From Pseudoxanthomonas suwonensis (lineage in GTDB: Bacteria; Pseudomonadota; Gammaproteobacteria; Xanthomonadales; Xanthomonadaceae): a stretch of DNA of 64,000 nucleotides. How positions within the stretch are numbered: the stretch's first letter is position 1; each line of letters starts with the position of its first letter. This document shows, piece by piece, positions 62,947 to 64,000 of this stretch. The DNA lies in assembly GCA_003240695.1 (NCBI GenBank), contig QFNC01000007.1, positions 1 through 64,000 on the forward strand, written 5' to 3'. The position numbers and the translations under genes are program-made. Below the pieces are notes generated by a model that did no database searches, was not told the DNA's origin, and saw only the letters and a program-made list of their open reading frames with translations.

Positions 62947-63285
62947 CTACAGCGCATCGGCATCCAGCTCGCCGGTGCGGATGCGCACCACCCGGTCCAG
63001 CGCGTACACGAAGATCTTGCCGTCGCCGATCTTGCCGGTGCCGGCCGCCTGCATGATCGCTTCCACCACCGCATCGACCTGGCTGTCGGCCACTGCCACT
63101 TCCAGCTTGATCTTGGGTAGGAAATCCACCACGTATTCGGCGCCCCGGTACAGTTCGGTATGGCCCTTCTGGCGACCGAAGCCCTTCACCTCCGTGGCGG
63201 TGATGCCGGCCACCCCGGCCTCGGCCAGTGCCTCGCGCACCTCATCCAGCTTGAACGGCTTGATCACCGCCATCACCATCTTCAT
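62947..63285 (-). CDS. glnK: Nitrogen regulatory protein P-II (GlnK/GlnB type)
   Basis: The 112-residue protein starts MKMVMAVIKPFKLDEVREAL and has the T-loop GHTELYRGAEYVVDF with the uridylylated tyrosine Y51, then the C-loop TGKIGDGKIFVYALDRVVRI. It senses 2-oxoglutarate and ATP and controls GlnD/GlnE/NtrB or the ammonium transporter. No amtB is adjacent, so the symbol glnB would also fit. Length and sequence are fully typical. Confidence 0.95.
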   Translation of the reverse strand: MKMVMAVIKPFKLDEVREALAEAGVAGITATEVKGFGRQKGHTELYRGAEYVVDFLPKIKLEVAVADSQVDAVVEAIMQAAGTGKIGDGKIFVYALDRVVRIRTGELDADAL

Positions 63286-63449
63286 CGCGGGCCTCGCTGT
63301 TGCATCCGATGGGCGGCATGATCGCAGAAAGCAGCCGCCGCGGCCGCCGGTCCAAATCAGACTAGTCTGATGGACAGTCGCGGCATTCATCCGCTGCAAT
63401 GGGTTCGACACTGCCCGATGCTGTATCCGCACCACTGCCAGGACCGCCC

Positions 63450-63731
63450 ATGATCGACCTTAGTCAAATCGACGACCTCGCCCGCCGCCTCGGCAACCTG
63501 GTCCCCCCCGGGCTGCGCGATGGCCGCGACGAATTGCAGCAGAACTTCAAGGCCGTGCTGCAGGCCGGCCTGTCGCGCATGGATCTGGTCACGCGCGAGG
63601 AGTTCGACGTGCAGCGCGCGGTGCTGCAGCGCACCCGCGGCAAACTCGACGCCCTGCAGGGCCAGCTGGAGGCGCTGGAAGCCCGCCTGCAGGCCGGCCG
63701 CGACACCAGCGGCACCGGCGGCACCCACTAG
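63450..63731 (+). CDS. ubiK: Ubiquinone biosynthesis accessory factor UbiK
   Basis: The 93-residue protein is a short amphipathic plus coiled-coil protein: MIDLSQIDDLARRLGNLVPP, then RMDLVTREEFDVQRAVLQRT. The BMFP/YqiC signature is clear (the MDLVTREEFDVQ block). It supports ubiquinone synthesis in the cytosol. It is the first gene of a ubiK-comM pair with an 11-base gap. Confidence 0.9.
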   Translation: MIDLSQIDDLARRLGNLVPPGLRDGRDELQQNFKAVLQAGLSRMDLVTREEFDVQRAVLQRTRGKLDALQGQLEALEARLQAGRDTSGTGGTH

Positions 63732-63741
63732 GTCAGCCGCG

Positions 63742-64000
63742 ATGTCACTCGCCCTGGTCCACACCCGCGCCCGCGTCGGCGTGCATGCCCCCGAGGTCAC
63801 GGTGGAAGTGCACCTGGGCGGCGGCATTCCGCGCATGTCCATCGTCGGACTGCCGGAAGCGGCGGTGCGCGAGGCCAAGGACCGGGTGCGGGCGGCGATC
63901 ACCTGCGCGCAGTTCGAATTCCCGGTCGGCGTGATCACGGTGAATCTGGCCCCGGCCGACCTGCCCAAGGACGGCGGCCGCTTCGACCTGCCGATCGCGC
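63742..64000 (+). CDS. comM: YifB/ComM family Mg-chelatase-like AAA ATPase, N-terminal part
   Basis: The 86 codons in the window begin MSLALVHTRARVGVHAPEVT and contain the ComM N-terminal block GIPRMSIVGLPEAAVREAKD, RVRAAITCAQFEFPVGVITV and NLAPADLPKDGGRFDLPIA. The AAA and lid domains lie beyond position 64000. ComM helicases promote branch migration during natural transformation. Its start and placement after ubiK match gammaproteobacterial genomes. Confidence 0.92.
   Translation, partial: MSLALVHTRARVGVHAPEVTVEVHLGGGIPRMSIVGLPEAAVREAKDRVRAAITCAQFEFPVGVITVNLAPADLPKDGGRFDLPIA

Overview
The window is GC-rich bacterial chromosome, most likely from a gammaproteobacterium of the Lysobacteraceae/Xanthomonadaceae. 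Three things suggest this: the gene content (phhA next to DUF389, polA next to a DUF2782 lipoprotein, rsmG-parA-parB, a MoxR-DUF58 envelope operon), the many small alanine- and proline-rich lipoproteins, and an sX13-like small RNA just downstream of polA. No tRNA, rRNA or CRISPR array was recognised.

Region 1 (1-14160) is a mobile defence island, and every gene in it lies on the minus strand. In transcription order it holds a HAD phosphatase and a small HTH protein, then a defence operon: SNF2-type helicase with a C-terminal DUF3883 domain, NYN (PIN-like) nuclease, DUF1156 adenine methyltransferase, AAA ATPase, separate TOPRIM/DUF3226 protein, DUF499 ATPase, an unknown small protein, and an ISL3 transposase fragment at the window edge. 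The helicase, methylase and DUF499 trio belongs to the family shared by Hma, class 1 DISARM and type 3 BREX systems. No PglZ is present in the window. The ATPase + TOPRIM pair looks like a split OLD or PARIS-type module inserted into the operon. The island interrupts the 5' part of a resident HAD gene (14161-14559) and carries its own complete HAD copy.

Region 2 (14.6-33.4 kb) is mostly core chromosome: an EF-hand protein, an L,D-transpeptidase-like lipoprotein, a dicarboxylate symporter, a PQQ sugar dehydrogenase, rmuC, rlmI, a rhomboid protease, a YjdF-type membrane protein, an acidic EEP nuclease-like protein, an M28 peptidase, phenylalanine hydroxylase, a DUF389 protein, a broken acidic repeat protein, DUF1003, rep and a zinc-ribbon protein.

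Region 3 (33.5-45.7 kb) holds rpmB-rpmG, a DUF885 peptidase-like lipoprotein-size secreted protein, and the run rsmG-parA-parB-GT2-LAB_N. A divergent pair follows (phosphopantetheinyl transferase and AMP-ligase, possible aryl-polyene pigment genes), then YeaQ, xthA, an AT-richer patch with one small secreted protein, a coniferyl-aldehyde-type dehydrogenase and a gamma-carbonic anhydrase.

Region 4 (45.7-53.8 kb) is one tightly overlapped plus-strand operon, RDD-RDD-SpoIIM-DUF4129-DUF4350-MoxR-DUF58, followed by AIM24. Region 5 (53.9-64 kb) holds a two-ORF lipoprotein, a DOPA-dioxygenase-type enzyme, pirin, a cation/proton antiporter, a lytic transglycosylase, the sX13-like sRNA, polA, a DUF2782 lipoprotein, glnK, ubiK and the start of comM/yifB.
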